Of a stretch of 64,000 nucleotides of DNA, positions 18,629 to 31,147 are shown in pieces; positions within the stretch are counted from its first letter, which is position 1, and each line of letters opens with the position of its first letter. Source of the DNA: Dyella sp. A6 (GTDB lineage Bacteria > Pseudomonadota > Gammaproteobacteria > Xanthomonadales > Rhodanobacteraceae); NCBI RefSeq assembly GCF_036320485.1, contig NZ_CP132911.1, positions 3,596,001-3,660,000 of the forward strand. The letters run 5' to 3'. The translations under genes and the position numbers were made by a program. Under the pieces are notes generated by a model. The model had not been told where the DNA came from and ran no database searches. It was given only the letters and a program-made list of their open reading frames with translations.

Positions 18629-18656
18629 GGCGCCCGGGCCATAGGAACCGGGCGCC
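18629..18656 (-). other. Stem-loop between emrA and emrB
   Basis: GGCGCCCGG and CCGGGCGCC form a perfect 9-base-pair stem with a 10-base loop in the 45-base gap inside the efflux operon. No T-run follows on either strand. It may stabilise mRNA ends or lower expression of the downstream transporters relative to the adaptor. Confidence 0.4.
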
Positions 18657-18662
18657 CTTGCC

Positions 18663-19859
18663 TCACTTGCTCTTGCTGCCAGCCATGTTGGCGTGAATGA
18701 TCTGCGCGATCTGCGTGTTCGCATGGGCCAGCTGACGCTGGTAGACGTCGGTGCTGAAGGCCGGCTTGGTCGGCGGCTGCTGGGACAGCATCGGACCACT
18801 CTGGTCATGCAGGTTCACTTCCACGTTCAGCGACATGCCGATGCGCAGCGGGTGCTTGTCCAGCTGTGCCGGGTCGGTGAACACCACGCGCACCGGAATG
18901 CGCTGCACGATCTTGATCCAGTTGCCGGTGGCGTTCTGCGCCGGCAGCAGCGAGAACGCGCTGCCCGTGCCCACACCCAGGCTTTCCACCTTGCCCTTGT
19001 ATTCCACCGAGCTGCCGTACACGTCTGAGGTGATCTCCACCGGCTGGCCGATGCGCATGTGGGTGAGCTGGGTTTCCTTGAAGTTGGCGTCGATCCACAC
19101 CTGATGCAGCGGCACCACCGCCATCAGCGGCGTACCCGGCGCCACACGCTGGCCCAGCTGCACCGAGCGCTTGGCCACGTAACCGGTCACCGGTGCCACC
19201 AGCGTGGTACGCACGTCGTCGAGATAGGCAGCGCGGTACTTCGCCGCCGCGGCCTGCACGTCGGGCTGCGACGCGACCACGGTATCGTCCACCAGCACCT
19301 TGTTGGTCTGGTAGTCCTGCTCCGCGGTAACCAGCGCGCTCTGCGCGGCGATCAGCTCGTCGCGGACGTGGGCCAGTTCCTCGGTCGAGATCGCACCGGA
19401 CTTGGCCAGCGCCACGCGGCGGTTGTAGTCGGACTGTGCCTTCTGCACCGCCACCTTGCGCGCCGCCACGATGGCCTGCGCGCCGTTCACGCTGCTGTAC
19501 AGGCCACGCACCTTGCGCACGGTAGCGGCAAGGTTGGCCCTGGCCTCGGCCAGCGCCACGTCGGCGTCGGCCTTGTCCAGGGTGACCAGCATGTCGCCCT
19601 GCTTCACCAGGTCGCCATCGTCGGCACCGATGCTGACGACGGTACCCGGGATCTGCGGGGTGATCTGCACCACGTTGCCGCCCACATAGGCGTCGTCGGT
19701 GGCCTGGTACCAGCGACCATCAAGGAAATACCACAGTGCCCAGCCGATCAGGCCGAGCAGAACGATCACGCCGAGCAGGCGCAACAGGAAGCCGCGCCGG
19801 TTGTTCTTCGGCGGCTGGGCGGCCGCACTATCGGCCGTGGGGGACATCTGGCTGGACAT
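18663..19859 (-). CDS. emrA: EmrA-type HlyD membrane fusion protein
   Basis: A 398-residue periplasmic adaptor. A short cytoplasmic N-terminus precedes one membrane helix (LLRLLGVIVLLGLIGWALWY, about 26-45). A barrel-sandwich/lipoyl half (TDDAYVGGNVVQITPQIPG), a long coiled-coil hairpin (about 115-215), then the second lipoyl half (TTLVAPVTGYVAKRSVQLGQ) and a beta-barrel follow. It links the inner-membrane pump EmrB to the outer-membrane factor encoded 10 bases upstream. The C-terminus is rich in polar residues (ANTQIAQIIHANMAGSKSK). Family assignment is firm; substrate is not known. Confidence 0.93.
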   Translation of the reverse strand: MSSQMSPTADSAAAQPPKNNRRGFLLRLLGVIVLLGLIGWALWYFLDGRWYQATDDAYVGGNVVQITPQIPGTVVSIGADDGDLVKQGDMLVTLDKADADVALAEARANLAATVRKVRGLYSSVNGAQAIVAARKVAVQKAQSDYNRRVALAKSGAISTEELAHVRDELIAAQSALVTAEQDYQTNKVLVDDTVVASQPDVQAAAAKYRAAYLDDVRTTLVAPVTGYVAKRSVQLGQRVAPGTPLMAVVPLHQVWIDANFKETQLTHMRIGQPVEITSDVYGSSVEYKGKVESLGVGTGSAFSLLPAQNATGNWIKIVQRIPVRVVFTDPAQLDKHPLRIGMSLNVEVNLHDQSGPMLSQQPPTKPAFSTDVYQRQLAHANTQIAQIIHANMAGSKSK

Positions 19860-19869
19860 GGGGGCTGCC

Positions 19870-21354
19870 TCAGGAACGATTATCGGTAGAAGAAGATGTG
19901 TGCGCGGATGCGTGGGCCGTGGCCGGCGGCACCTGCCCGTTGCCGGGGGTGTAGCCGCCGCCCAGGGCCTGGATCAGCTGCACGGACTGGTCGGACTGCT
20001 GGGCCTTGAGCGCGGCCATGCGCTGCTCGGCGGCGAGCAGCTGCTGGCGCACGGTCAGGGCTTCGAGATAGCTGCCCACGCCGGCCTTGTAGCGCTGCTC
20101 GGCCAGGGTCCAGGCCTCGCGCGCGGCGGCCAGCGCCTGTGCTTCGGCGGCGACCTGCTGCCGTAGCGAGCGCAGCGCGTCGACGTCATCGGCCACTTCG
20201 TTGACGGCACCGACCAGCGCCTGGTTGTACTGCGCCACGGCTAGGTCGTACTGCGCGTCCTTGCCGCGCAGGTTGTTGCGCAGCCGGCCACCGTCGAAGA
20301 TCGGCAGGCTGAGCGCCGGCGCCACGGTATAGAAGCGCGATGGCAGATCGAGGATGTTGCCGCCACCGAAACCGATCACACCGGCCAGCGCGGACAGACC
20401 CAGGTTGGGTAGGAACTCGGCCTTGGCGGCCTTGATGTCCTTGCCCGCCGCCTCCACCCGCCAGCGTGCGGCGACCAGGTCGGCGCGATGGCCGATCAGG
20501 TTGGCCGGCAGGTCAGCCGGCACCGCCAGCTTCGACGGCGGCAGCAGCTGCGGCCGGGCGATCTTCAGCCCGCGGTCCGGCCCCTTGCCGAGCAGGGCGG
20601 CCAGCGCATTGCGCGCCGCGTCGATGGCGTTGCCGGCCTGCGCCAGCTGCTGCTTCGCGGTCGCCACTTCGGCGTTCGACTGCTCCAGCTGGATCCGGTT
20701 GTCGATGCCGGCATCCACCCGTTGTCGGGTCAGCTTGCGGGCCAGGCGGGCACGTTGCAGCTCGGCCTTCGCCACATCGTGCTGATTGTAGGCGTAACCC
20801 AGCTGCACATAGGCGCGTGCCAGGTTGCCGGACAGTTCGATCCGGGCTGCATGCGCTTCCACTTCGGCCGCACGGGCCTCGCCCACCGCCGCCTGCCAGG
20901 CAGCACGACGGCCGCCCCACAGATCGGGATTCCAGCTGAAGCTGGCGTAGGCGTACTTGGCCAGGCCGAAGTGGCCGTTGCCGAGCGCCGGCACGCTGGC
21001 CGGCAGACGCGCGCCGGCCACGCTGGCGCCGGCATTCACGCGCGGCAGCAGGTCAGCATGGGTGACGCCCGCCGCGGCCTGGGCCGCGCGCACACGCGCA
21101 TCGGCCACAACCAGGCTGGGATTGTTCTTCAGCGCTTCGGTCATCAGCGCGTCGAGCTGCGCGTCGCCCAGCCCGACCCACCAGTCGGTCTGTGGCCAGC
21201 TGGCTTCGGACGCCGACACCTGCGCCAGGCTTTGCTGGGTCGCCAGCGAAGACGGATCGATCGGCGCGCCCTGCGGATGCAGCCCTCCGCTCGAGGCGCA
21301 ACCGGCCAGGGCGAGGGTCAATCCGACGGCTGCCACGGGTAGATGCAGACGCAT
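19870..21354 (-). CDS. Outer-membrane efflux lipoprotein (NodT/OprM family)
   Basis: A 494-residue outer-membrane factor. The start at 21354 (MRLHLPVAAVGLTLALAGC) gives a lipoprotein signal with lipobox LAGC, modified at Cys19. The frame is open further upstream but has no signal there. Two OEP repeats contain long helices, with the repeat starts visible as WWVGLGDAQLDALMTEALKNNP and VEAAGKDIKAAKAEFLPNLG. It ends in a glycine-rich tail (GGGYTPGNGQVPPATAHASA). Acts as the TolC-like exit duct for the EmrAB pumps. It starts 35 bases after marR and ends 10 bases before emrA. Confidence 0.93.
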   Translation of the reverse strand: MRLHLPVAAVGLTLALAGCASSGGLHPQGAPIDPSSLATQQSLAQVSASEASWPQTDWWVGLGDAQLDALMTEALKNNPSLVVADARVRAAQAAAGVTHADLLPRVNAGASVAGARLPASVPALGNGHFGLAKYAYASFSWNPDLWGGRRAAWQAAVGEARAAEVEAHAARIELSGNLARAYVQLGYAYNQHDVAKAELQRARLARKLTRQRVDAGIDNRIQLEQSNAEVATAKQQLAQAGNAIDAARNALAALLGKGPDRGLKIARPQLLPPSKLAVPADLPANLIGHRADLVAARWRVEAAGKDIKAAKAEFLPNLGLSALAGVIGFGGGNILDLPSRFYTVAPALSLPIFDGGRLRNNLRGKDAQYDLAVAQYNQALVGAVNEVADDVDALRSLRQQVAAEAQALAAAREAWTLAEQRYKAGVGSYLEALTVRQQLLAAEQRMAALKAQQSDQSVQLIQALGGGYTPGNGQVPPATAHASAHTSSSTDNRS

Positions 21355-21389
21355 GAGTTTCAGTCTCGGGGTAGGGGGTGGAAACGGTT

Positions 21390-21848
21390 TCAGTCTTTGT
21401 CGCGCAGTGCGCTTAGCACGCGCTCGAGATAGGTGTGCAGGCGCTTGCGCTCGGCATCGCTCAGCGAGCGTTGCGCCGCAGCCAGCACGCGGTCGTTGCA
21501 ACTGGTCAACTCCTGCCACAAGGCGTTGCCTTCGGCAGTCAGCTCGATGCGCAGCGCGCGACGGTCCTGTTCATGCGGGCAGCGACGCAGATAGCCCTTG
21601 CTCTCCAACTGGTCGAGCTGACGTGTCATCGCACCGCCGTCCAGCTCCACCGACCGGGCCAGCTCGGTCGCGGTCATCGGACCCAGTACCGCCAGTCGCT
21701 TGAGGATGATGAACTGGATGTAGCGCAGGTCCATGCCCTTGGCCGCGATCTGTGCCTCCATCGCGCGCACCAGTTCGGTGCGGACCAGCCCGAGCAGGAT
21801 GCCCAGGCTTTCCTTGGGAGCGTCAGTTGAGGCGGAAGACGGGTTCAT
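21390..21848 (-). CDS. MarR-family transcriptional regulator of the efflux operon
   Basis: A 152-residue MarR protein. The winged HTH core is ILKRLAVLGPMTATELARSV, ELDGGAMTRQLDQLESKGYL (recognition helix) and CPHEQDRRALRIELTAEG (wing). Helices at both ends form the dimer. Such regulators usually repress multidrug efflux genes until a phenolic or lipophilic ligand binds. It is the first gene of an operon containing the outer-membrane factor, EmrA, two EmrBs and a FUSC protein. Its own promoter is embedded in a large palindrome, which supports autoregulation. Start chosen at 21848; the upstream extension to 21941 crosses the operator and is unlikely. Confidence 0.93.
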   Translation of the reverse strand: MNPSSASTDAPKESLGILLGLVRTELVRAMEAQIAAKGMDLRYIQFIILKRLAVLGPMTATELARSVELDGGAMTRQLDQLESKGYLRRCPHEQDRRALRIELTAEGNALWQELTSCNDRVLAAAQRSLSDAERKRLHTYLERVLSALRDKD

Positions 21849-21856
21849 GGCCGTGC

Positions 21857-21884
21857 ATTCTATTGCCGGAAGTATAATTGTCAA
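21857..21884 (-). promoter_or_regulatory. Promoter of the marR-emrAB operon
   Basis: On the minus strand TTGACA (21884-21879) and TAGAAT (21862-21857) are separated by 16 bases, a near-consensus sigma70 promoter. The predicted transcription start is at about 21850, only one or two bases before the ATG at 21848, so the message may be leaderless or nearly so. Confidence 0.7.
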
Positions 21885-21920
21885 GGCAAATATATTTCCG
21901 GCAGTGTTTGCCTTGGCAAA
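21862..21920. promoter_or_regulatory. Tandem MarR operators within an extended palindrome
   Basis: A 44-base imperfect palindrome (21862-21905, 34 of 44 positions symmetric by hand count) covers the -35 and spacer. Its outer arms are TGCCGGAA (21864-21871) and TTCCGGCA (21896-21903), and its core TTTGCCTTGACAAT has the same centre. A second copy of the core, TTTGCCTTGGCAAA, lies at 21907-21920, centred 30 bases away. Such geometry is typical of dimeric repressors blocking RNA polymerase. Confidence 0.65.
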
Positions 21921-22029
21921 ATCTGACGGCCCACACGGCAAAACCCCGGGAAACCGGCGCCGGCATGCCTGCCCGGAGCTTTCCGGACACGCTCGGCGCC
22001 GGCATCACCGCAGTGACCGGCCGGCCACA

Positions 22030-22269
22030 TCACGCCTGGCGGGTCGCCAGTTCGTCGTTGACCAGCGCGGCCAGCGCCGGATCGCGGATCGTGAACAGCT
22101 CGAACACGCCCATCGCCTGCATCACCGGCAACAGCGACAGCAGACGAGGTTCGGCTTCGCGGCGAACCGTCTCGGGAGTGACCGGGTCGAGCATCAACTG
22201 CGCATGCACGACGAAATCGGTCAGCGCATCGGTCGCCGATACTTCATGATCAGTCAGCAATAACGACAT
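22030..22269 (-). CDS. Small hypothetical protein (79 aa)
   Basis: It begins MSLLLTDHEVSATDALTDFV and has an excellent ribosome-binding site (AAGGAGA, 7 bases before the ATG). It is soluble, acidic and probably helical, with a possible two-helix region (PRLLSLLPVMQAMGVFELF) and no cysteine or signal peptide. I recognise no family. It is divergent from the XRE regulator at 22549, which may control it; the 279-base gap between them contains a palindrome. Confidence 0.65.
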   Translation of the reverse strand: MSLLLTDHEVSATDALTDFVVHAQLMLDPVTPETVRREAEPRLLSLLPVMQAMGVFELFTIRDPALAALVNDELATRQA

Positions 22270-22488
22270 GTCGGTCTCCTTGGGATCGTTACAACACAGG
22301 GACGTTGGAGGGAGCCGCGACGTTACGAACGAGGTGCCGGACAGGCCATCCGGTTCATGCGTTGCGGGGGATTTTCTCGGGCGACTGGGCTGCGCATTGC
22401 ACGCAACCGCGGGATGTCCCGGCCTATCGGGGCCATCCATGCTGGATGGGCCGGGACATCCGTTGGATCGTTGGGGATCTCAAGATTA

Positions 22489-22501
22489 AACGCGACGCGT
22501 T
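22489..22501. promoter_or_regulatory. Palindrome upstream of the second XRE regulator
   Basis: AACGCGACGCGTT is a perfect 13-base palindrome with a single central base, 48 bases before the regulator's ATG and flanked by TTA-rich sequence. Its position fits an autoregulatory operator. No other evidence supports it. Confidence 0.35.
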
Positions 22502-22548
22502 ACCATAGGCAGACAATTCCGACTTCTGGTACTCACACCACCACCCGT

Positions 22549-23409
22549 ATGCCGTCATCCCGGCAACGTACCGAACTGAAAGCGTTCCTGCGCGCGCGCC
22601 GTGCCGCCGTGTCGCCCGAGGCGGCCGGTCTGCCGCGCGGGCAGCGCCGGCTCACGCCCGGACTTCGGCGCGAGGAAGTCGCGGTGCTGGCCGGGGTCGG
22701 CGTCACCTGGTACACGTGGCTGGAACAGGGACGCGCCATCAACGTGTCCGCCGCGGCGATGACGCGGATCGCCCAAGCGTTGCAGCTGACGCCCACCGAC
22801 GAAGCCTACCTGTTCCACCTGGCCAACCTGCCGCACGCCGAACCGGTGACCCGGCGCATCGAACTGCCGCCCTCGCTGCAGGGGCTGCTCGACCTATACC
22901 AGGCCCCGGCCTTCGTCGTCGATCCGCTGTTCGACGTACTTGCCTACAACGCCATGGCAGACCAGCTCTACCGGTTCGAGGCCGGCCAGGGCCGCTTCGC
23001 CCGCAACCATCTGTGGAACGCGTTCACCAACCCGGAACGCCTGGAGCTGTATGCCCCGTGCTACGAACCGGGCATGCTGAACCTGCTCGGCGTGTTCCGC
23101 ATGAACCATGCCTCGCATCCGGACGATCCGCGCTTCGATGTCCTAATCGAGGCGCTCACCGAGGCCAGCCCGCTGTTCGTGAGGCTGTGGGAACGTCGCG
23201 AAGTCGCCCCGCTGCGCGCCTGGACCGCACACTTCCACCACCCAGGCCACGGCGAAATGCGCGTGCACTCGAATCGCCTGCCGCTGCGCGACGGCAAGGC
23301 CGACGGCGCCGTGGCGTTCTTCTTCGTGCCCGAGGACGAGGCCACGGCGGCCAGCTTCGCGCGCATGGCCGAACAGCTGCGCGAGGGACGCGAAACCGCC
23401 GGCGCCTGA
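22549..23409 (+). CDS. XRE-family regulator with MmyB-like ligand-binding domain
   Basis: A 286-residue protein. The N-terminal HTH (about 10-85) has TPGLRREEVAVLAGVGVTWY followed by TWLEQGRAINVSAAAMTRIA. The C-terminal MmyB-like PAS-type domain (about 105-280) has QAPAFVVDPLFDVLAYNAMA, FTNPE, and the late RLPLRDGKADGAVAFFF strand. It is full-length, unlike the related regulator at the left edge. The frame is open upstream, but MPSSRQRTELKAF is the natural family start. No strong ribosome-binding site is visible. The divergent small gene at 22030-22269 is its closest candidate target. Confidence 0.92.
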   Translation: MPSSRQRTELKAFLRARRAAVSPEAAGLPRGQRRLTPGLRREEVAVLAGVGVTWYTWLEQGRAINVSAAAMTRIAQALQLTPTDEAYLFHLANLPHAEPVTRRIELPPSLQGLLDLYQAPAFVVDPLFDVLAYNAMADQLYRFEAGQGRFARNHLWNAFTNPERLELYAPCYEPGMLNLLGVFRMNHASHPDDPRFDVLIEALTEASPLFVRLWERREVAPLRAWTAHFHHPGHGEMRVHSNRLPLRDGKADGAVAFFFVPEDEATAASFARMAEQLREGRETAGA

Positions 23410-23431
23410 GCCAAGGCCGAAGCGCCCCTCG

Positions 23432-24319
23432 CTAGAGCCGGGTCTGCGACAGCCAGTCGTCCAGTTGCTTCAGCACCTGGCTGCGTCCCGGCTCCGCCTC
23501 ATTGAACAGTTCGTGGTACAGCGTGTCGAAAAAGCGCGCGGTGAGGCGCCCGGTCGCGCGCGCGCCGGCGGCAAAGGCACGGCTGCCGGAAGGGTCGACC
23601 AGCTTGTCGCTGCCGGCTGCCAGCAGCAGGGTCGGCACGTCCAGGTGGCCGGCATCGGCAATGCACGCCGGACCGGCGCGAAAGATGAAATCCGCCAGCC
23701 GCGGCGTGATCCGTGCCGTGCGCAGCGCATCCATCTGGTACGCGCCCACCACGGCGGGATCATGCGAGGTGGCGGATGCCGGCAGGCCGTTGTGCAGGGG
23801 CAGGTTGGGCACAACGCGGGCCAGCCCGTGCGCCAGCCGCTGCAACCACCGGGGCGAATGCGCGCGCAGCGCGGGCGACGACAGCACCAGCGCGGGTGTC
23901 GACAGACGCCCGTCGAGTACCGTGCGCAACGCCACCAGCCCGCCCATGCTGTGACCGAGCAGCAGCGGCGCATGCGCCGCCGCGTCGGCATAGTGCCGAT
24001 AGACCGTGGCCAAGTCGCTCAACAGGTCGTCGTCATGGGTCAGCGCACCACGCGCACCCGGCGAACGGCCATGGCCCCGATGGTCGTAGCCGCGCACCGC
24101 GTAACCGTGCCGGCGGAACCAGTCGGCCAGTGCCTGGTAGCGACCGCTGTGTTCGCCCAGCCCATGCACCAGCAACACCGCGCCACGGGCATCCGCCAGC
24201 GGCCAGTCGCGCACGTACAACGCCAGGCCATCGGCCATGGTCAGCCGCATGTCATCGCTTTCACCGGCGGCAAAACCCGGCTTCGCCTGCATCCGTTGTT
24301 CCACTCGTCTCCCTGTCAT
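23432..24319 (-). CDS. Alpha/beta hydrolase, monoacylglycerol lipase-like
   Basis: About 295 residues from ATG 24319; GTG 24304, ATG 24292 and ATG 24250 are alternative starts and the first 23 residues look unstructured. The oxyanion region is LLVHGLGEHSGRY, the nucleophile elbow GHSMGG, the acid is in AAGSDKLVDPSG, and the catalytic histidine is in DTLYHELFNE. This order and spacing match the Hydrolase_4/lysophospholipase family that cleaves monoglycerides or lysophospholipids. No signal peptide, so cytoplasmic. It stands alone, downstream and convergent with the XRE regulator. Confidence 0.9.
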   Translation of the reverse strand: MTGRRVEQRMQAKPGFAAGESDDMRLTMADGLALYVRDWPLADARGAVLLVHGLGEHSGRYQALADWFRRHGYAVRGYDHRGHGRSPGARGALTHDDDLLSDLATVYRHYADAAAHAPLLLGHSMGGLVALRTVLDGRLSTPALVLSSPALRAHSPRWLQRLAHGLARVVPNLPLHNGLPASATSHDPAVVGAYQMDALRTARITPRLADFIFRAGPACIADAGHLDVPTLLLAAGSDKLVDPSGSRAFAAGARATGRLTARFFDTLYHELFNEAEPGRSQVLKQLDDWLSQTRL

Positions 24320-24385
24320 CGGTCGGTCGGCAGCGTTCCATCAGGCCAGATCGCCGGTTGCCATCGCGTGAACCGGCGCACGCTC

Positions 24386-26419
24386 TCAGTGCTCGCTCAC
24401 CCGCATGTTTTTCGTCAACCGCGCCAGCCTGGCTTTCATGAAGGCCTGCGGATGGCGACCCTCGATACCGTAGAACACGGAATACAGCACGGTGGGCGAC
24501 GCCACGCCCGGCTGCGCGACCACGGCGTTGATCTTCATCACATCGTCGTCGTCGCGCGCCACCCCGTCATAGGGATGCTCGCGGCGGGACACTTCGCGCC
24601 ACTGGCTCTGGAAGCTGTCGTCGAGATCGGCCGGCGGCTGCATGAAGCGCTGGACGGTGACCCGGTTCATGTCGTTCGGGTCGCGGTTCTTCCACACCCG
24701 TACCGCACCGACATCCCACACCGGCCGGCCATGGTCCTCGAAGTAGCTGAAGCCCAGCGTTAGCAGGCTGTCCGGCTCGATCTTCTGTACCGCCGGCGTG
24801 AACGAGAACGCCAGGCGCTGCGAGGAATAGCTGAAGCGGTGGCCGTAATCGAAGTCGATGTGGATGTTGCGGAACGCGTCCGGAAGCAGTGCCTTCTGCG
24901 CCAGGAAATCCTTCCACTGCGCCAGCGTGCCCTCGTAATCCACATAGACGAAGTCGGTCAGGGTCTTCAGGTCCAGCCGGTTGTCGTGCGCGTGACCCGG
25001 CGGCAGGCTGCGCGCCAGCATCACGTAGCCGTCCGGTACCGGCAGCGCCATCACCAGCATGCGGACGTCGGCAAACGGCAGCGACCATTCGGCCATCTTC
25101 CAGTGCCGCTGCCAGCGATCGGTATAGGTCGACTCGTCATACGGCTTGCCGAGCGAGGTGATCTTGATCCGTTCGGGACCGATCGTGCGATGGAACAGGC
25201 CGGCCTTGGCCATCTGCGTCATCGCTACGCCCAGATCGGCATAGAACGGACCAGCCGGCAGGCTATCCGGACGGCGCAGGTGGAACAGTGCCGTGTGCCC
25301 CATGTGGCCGACCGCGATATAGCCGTTGTCCGCCAGCGTGATGCTGCGTGCCTGCTGGCCCGCGCGTCCCCAGATGCCATTGCTGTTGCGGGCGATCAGC
25401 GACGGAAAGTCCGTCAGCCACGGCTGGCCGTAAAGCAGCTGGCGCGAACCGTCGCCCTGCGGGAACAGGTGCGGTGCCGCATCGGAAAGCAAAGCCTTCA
25501 GCTGCGCATCGCTGTTCGCGTCGCCCAGCTTCTGGAAGGCGGCGCTGAAACCGGCATAGCTCAGCGGCAAGGCGAACGTGGCCTTGAACCGGCTGCTGTG
25601 CACCGAATCCAGCACATCGAGCTGGTAGCTCGTCAGGGTATCGATCACGGCCTTGTGCGGCGGCGCGTTCAGCACCTCGCCGATCGGCAGCGCGTAGTTG
25701 AGGTTCTCGTTGGCCGACTTCATCAGCACCACGCCGATCACCTTGCCGCTGTGGTCCAGCAGCGGGCCGCCGCTGTTGCCGGGCGAGGCCGCCGCCGAGA
25801 AGCGCATCCATTTCCAGCGCCCGTCCAGTGGCTCCGGCGTATTGGAGGTGTACAGGCCGTCGCGGATCACCACCCCGGTACCCAGCGCGTTGCCGACCGC
25901 GTAGACCACCTGGTTGAGCGCCGGCTTCACGTCCACCGGCAGCGCCGCCGCGCCGGGTGGCTGGGTGGCCAGCGAGAACACCACGAAATCGCGGCGCAGG
26001 TCGAACTTCTCGATCTTGTCGATCGCATAGACGTGGCCCGCGCTGTCACGCAGTTCGGGCGCCCCCCACAGGCCGCCCAGCCCTGCCAGCAGCACGTGGC
26101 CGGCGGTGACATAACGGTTGTGGCCGAGCGCGAAGGCGGTACCGATGGAGTAGTACTTGTCGGTGCGCTGCTGATACGGCAGCAGGTCCATCGGCAACGG
26201 CTTTTCGTAGGTCAGCGGATCGTGCAGCGGCTTGGCCTCGACCACCTCGAAGGTGGCGGCCTGCACGGTCGGCAACACCGCCGGATTCAGCGTGGCGGCA
26301 GCAGCGACGCGCAGCATGCAGAGCCCGATCACCATCGCCAGCAGGCCCGACCATCCCGGCCGCGAACCCTTTTTCGTCGCGCGCGCGACGACCGGCACCG
26401 CCCTGTTCCGTATCCTCAT
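24386..26419 (-). CDS. Exported trypsin-like serine protease with large C-terminal domain
   Basis: A 677-residue protein. A basic N-terminus and one hydrophobic segment (SGLLAMVIGLCMLRVAAAA, about 24-42) direct export. The S1 protease fold has H108 (YVTAGHVLL), D144 (LRRDFVVFSL) and S216 (ASPGNSGGPLL), so the triad is complete. After about residue 270 there are roughly 400 residues with no family I recognise, containing YIAVGHMGHTALFHL, KITSLGKPYDESTYTD and SYFEDHGRPVWDVG. Only the first 230 residues resemble ordinary proteases. ATG 26419 follows GGGGA. It is divergent from lhr; no functional link is evident. Confidence 0.87.
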   Translation of the reverse strand: MRIRNRAVPVVARATKKGSRPGWSGLLAMVIGLCMLRVAAAATLNPAVLPTVQAATFEVVEAKPLHDPLTYEKPLPMDLLPYQQRTDKYYSIGTAFALGHNRYVTAGHVLLAGLGGLWGAPELRDSAGHVYAIDKIEKFDLRRDFVVFSLATQPPGAAALPVDVKPALNQVVYAVGNALGTGVVIRDGLYTSNTPEPLDGRWKWMRFSAAASPGNSGGPLLDHSGKVIGVVLMKSANENLNYALPIGEVLNAPPHKAVIDTLTSYQLDVLDSVHSSRFKATFALPLSYAGFSAAFQKLGDANSDAQLKALLSDAAPHLFPQGDGSRQLLYGQPWLTDFPSLIARNSNGIWGRAGQQARSITLADNGYIAVGHMGHTALFHLRRPDSLPAGPFYADLGVAMTQMAKAGLFHRTIGPERIKITSLGKPYDESTYTDRWQRHWKMAEWSLPFADVRMLVMALPVPDGYVMLARSLPPGHAHDNRLDLKTLTDFVYVDYEGTLAQWKDFLAQKALLPDAFRNIHIDFDYGHRFSYSSQRLAFSFTPAVQKIEPDSLLTLGFSYFEDHGRPVWDVGAVRVWKNRDPNDMNRVTVQRFMQPPADLDDSFQSQWREVSRREHPYDGVARDDDDVMKINAVVAQPGVASPTVLYSVFYGIEGRHPQAFMKARLARLTKNMRVSEH

Positions 26420-26610
26420 GCTCCATTCCCCTTTGACGACGCATGTGACAGCAGTCCTTCCATACTGGCACGCTGACGCGGCTTTGAGGAACATGGCGGG
26501 ACACTCCGCCCGACGGCACGGATCGCAATGGCCCGGATCGCAGCACCTGCGACAGGCTTGATGCACCATCCGTGCGGATACGACACTCCAGGCCCGAACC
26601 GCAGACCGGC

Positions 26611-31038
<4,428 letters not shown>

Positions 31039-31147
31039 TCGCCGACAACCTGGCGCACTCATCCTGACGATCGACAGGTCTAGCACGGCGCGCAGGTTGT
31101 CTGGCCGCCACTTGAACGGGCGTCAGGCCTCACCAGGCGGCAAGCGA

